Made by a program: the position numbers and the translations under genes. This document shows, piece after piece, positions 5,880 through 6,510 of a stretch of 6,510 nt of DNA (positions within the stretch are counted from its first letter, which is position 1; the number at the start of each line of letters is the position of its first letter). Under the pieces are notes generated by a model. It made no database searches and was not told the origin of the DNA. It was given only the letters and a program-made list of their open reading frames with translations. The DNA comes from an uncultured Ruminococcus sp. (GTDB lineage: Bacteria; Bacillota; Clostridia; Oscillospirales; Ruminococcaceae): the NCBI GenBank assembly GCA_947589205.1, contig CANQCJ010000123.1, positions 1 through 6,510 of the forward strand. Reading direction: 5' to 3'.

Positions 5880-5886
5880 TGAACGC

Positions 5887-6510
5887 ATGGTGAATGTGAA
5901 TGTAAAGGACGTAAAGCTCGGAAAAAATGTCCGTAAGAGCTTTGCAAAGATCCACGAGGTTCGTGAAATGCCCAATCTTATCGAAGTGCAGAAAAATTCC
6001 TACGATTGGTTTATAAACGAGGGACTGAAGGAGGTTTTTGACGAATTTTCCTCTATCACCGACTATAACGGAAAGCTCGAGCTTTCTTTTGTTTCCTACC
6101 GTTTTGACGATACTCCGAAATACACCATCGCAGAGTGCAAGGAGCGCGATGTTACCTACGCCGCTCCGCTGAGAGTCACGGCGCGTCTGTGCAACAAGGA
6201 AACGGGTTCGATACAGCAGTCGGAGGTATTTATGGGAGATTTCCCGAAAATGACCGACAGCGGCACGTTCGTTATAAACGGCGCGGAACGCGTTATCGTT
6301 TCACAGCTCGTGCGTTCGCCGGGAGTTTATTACGCCTTTGACAAGGACAAGACCGGCAAGGATCTTTTCAAGTCCACGATAATCCCCAACCGCGGTGCGT
6401 GGCTCGAATATGAAATGGATTCAAACGACGTTGTTTATGTAAGAATAGACAAGAACAGAAAAATACCGCTGACGACCTTTATCCGCGCGCTCGGAATAGG
6501 CTTTGCCTTC
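5887..6510 (+). CDS. rpoB: RNA polymerase beta subunit, N-terminal 208 codons (3' end outside window)
   Basis: RpoB forms, with RpoC, the catalytic cleft of RNA polymerase. The open frame runs uninterrupted to the window edge, covering the start of a protein normally about 1,150-1,250 residues in Firmicutes. Recognisable segments are MPNLIEVQKNSYDWF (28-42), the YTIAECKERDVTYAAPLRV run (79-97), MGDFPKMTDSGTFVINGAERV (two adjoining parts, 116-125 and 126-136), and SQLVRSPGVYY (139-149). IIPNRGAWLEYEMD (165-178) follows. The SQLVRSPGV segment is the N-terminal rifamycin-contact cluster and looks wild-type. Start ATG 5887 is set by the extended ribosome site and by the family's N-terminal position of the NLIEVQ motif. 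The gene has its own promoter and leader and follows pyrD, not rplL as in most Firmicutes. rpoC presumably follows outside the window. Confidence 0.97.
   Translation, partial: MVNVNVKDVKLGKNVRKSFAKIHEVREMPNLIEVQKNSYDWFINEGLKEVFDEFSSITDYNGKLELSFVSYRFDDTPKYTIAECKERDVTYAAPLRVTARLCNKETGSIQQSEVFMGDFPKMTDSGTFVINGAERVIVSQLVRSPGVYYAFDKDKTGKDLFKSTIIPNRGAWLEYEMDSNDVVYVRIDKNRKIPLTTFIRALGIGFAF

Larger units (their letters stand above)
5428..5886. other. 459-nt intergenic region between pyrD and rpoB
   Basis: No convincing protein gene, tRNA or rRNA is visible here on either strand. From left to right it holds the pyrD terminator (5436-5475), a G-free hexameric pyrimidine tract (to 5542), and an A-rich stretch with two dyads and two copies of a 12-mer (5564-5698). 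A consensus promoter (5709-5737) and the rpoB leader (about 5744-5886) follow. Base composition changes sharply from the GC-richer genes on both sides to A/T-rich, as expected for regulatory DNA. The features inside are entered separately. Confidence 0.85.

Noticed and set aside
5696..5947. 83-aa minus-strand frame across the rpoB promoter and start
   Set aside because: It runs through the promoter, leader and rpoB N-terminus and has no domain features.
6135..6341. 68-aa plus-strand frame inside rpoB
   Set aside because: It is out of frame within conserved rpoB sequence.

Overview
The window looks like chromosomal DNA from a mid-GC, low-to-moderate-complexity Firmicute, most likely class Clostridia (an Oscillospiraceae/Ruminococcaceae-type gut anaerobe). 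The evidence is strong AAGGAG ribosome sites, heavy use of ATA and AGA codons, a class 1B (PyrD plus PyrK) dihydroorotate dehydrogenase, a long type-2 OMP decarboxylase, and a consensus sigma-A promoter. The taxonomic call is an inference from these traits; no database search was possible.

Layout: positions 1-5427 form one tightly packed, same-strand gene string. It holds the 3' part of ilvD (branched-chain amino acid synthesis), a small membrane-anchored protein of unknown function (946-1500), then pyrC, pyrF, pyrK and pyrD. Gaps are 24, 12, 13 and 9 nt, followed by a 4-nt ATGA overlap between pyrK and pyrD. The four pyr genes cover dihydroorotate formation (PyrC), its NAD-linked oxidation to orotate (PyrD/PyrK) and the final decarboxylation to UMP (PyrF). 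The carbamoyl phosphate, aspartate transcarbamylase and orotate phosphoribosyltransferase genes (carAB, pyrB, pyrE) are not in the window. A hairpin plus U-rich tail just after pyrD ends the operon.

Positions 5428-5886 are a 459-nt non-coding stretch that is rich in signals. In order it holds the pyrD terminator, a G-free pyrimidine tract built of about twelve CTWTCT-like hexamers, two small dyads each followed by the same 8-mer, a repeated A6T3 12-mer, a perfect-consensus promoter (TTGACA, 17 nt, TATAAT), and a leader of about 140 nt with a second terminator-like hairpin and competing structures. The window ends in the first 208 codons of rpoB (RNA polymerase beta), which starts at 5887 and runs off the end.

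Nothing here is a clear new system. The points most worth a second look are the rpoB leader (possible attenuator), the hexameric tract at the operon boundary, the placement of rpoB next to a pyrimidine operon rather than rplL, and the unrecognised membrane protein inside the operon.
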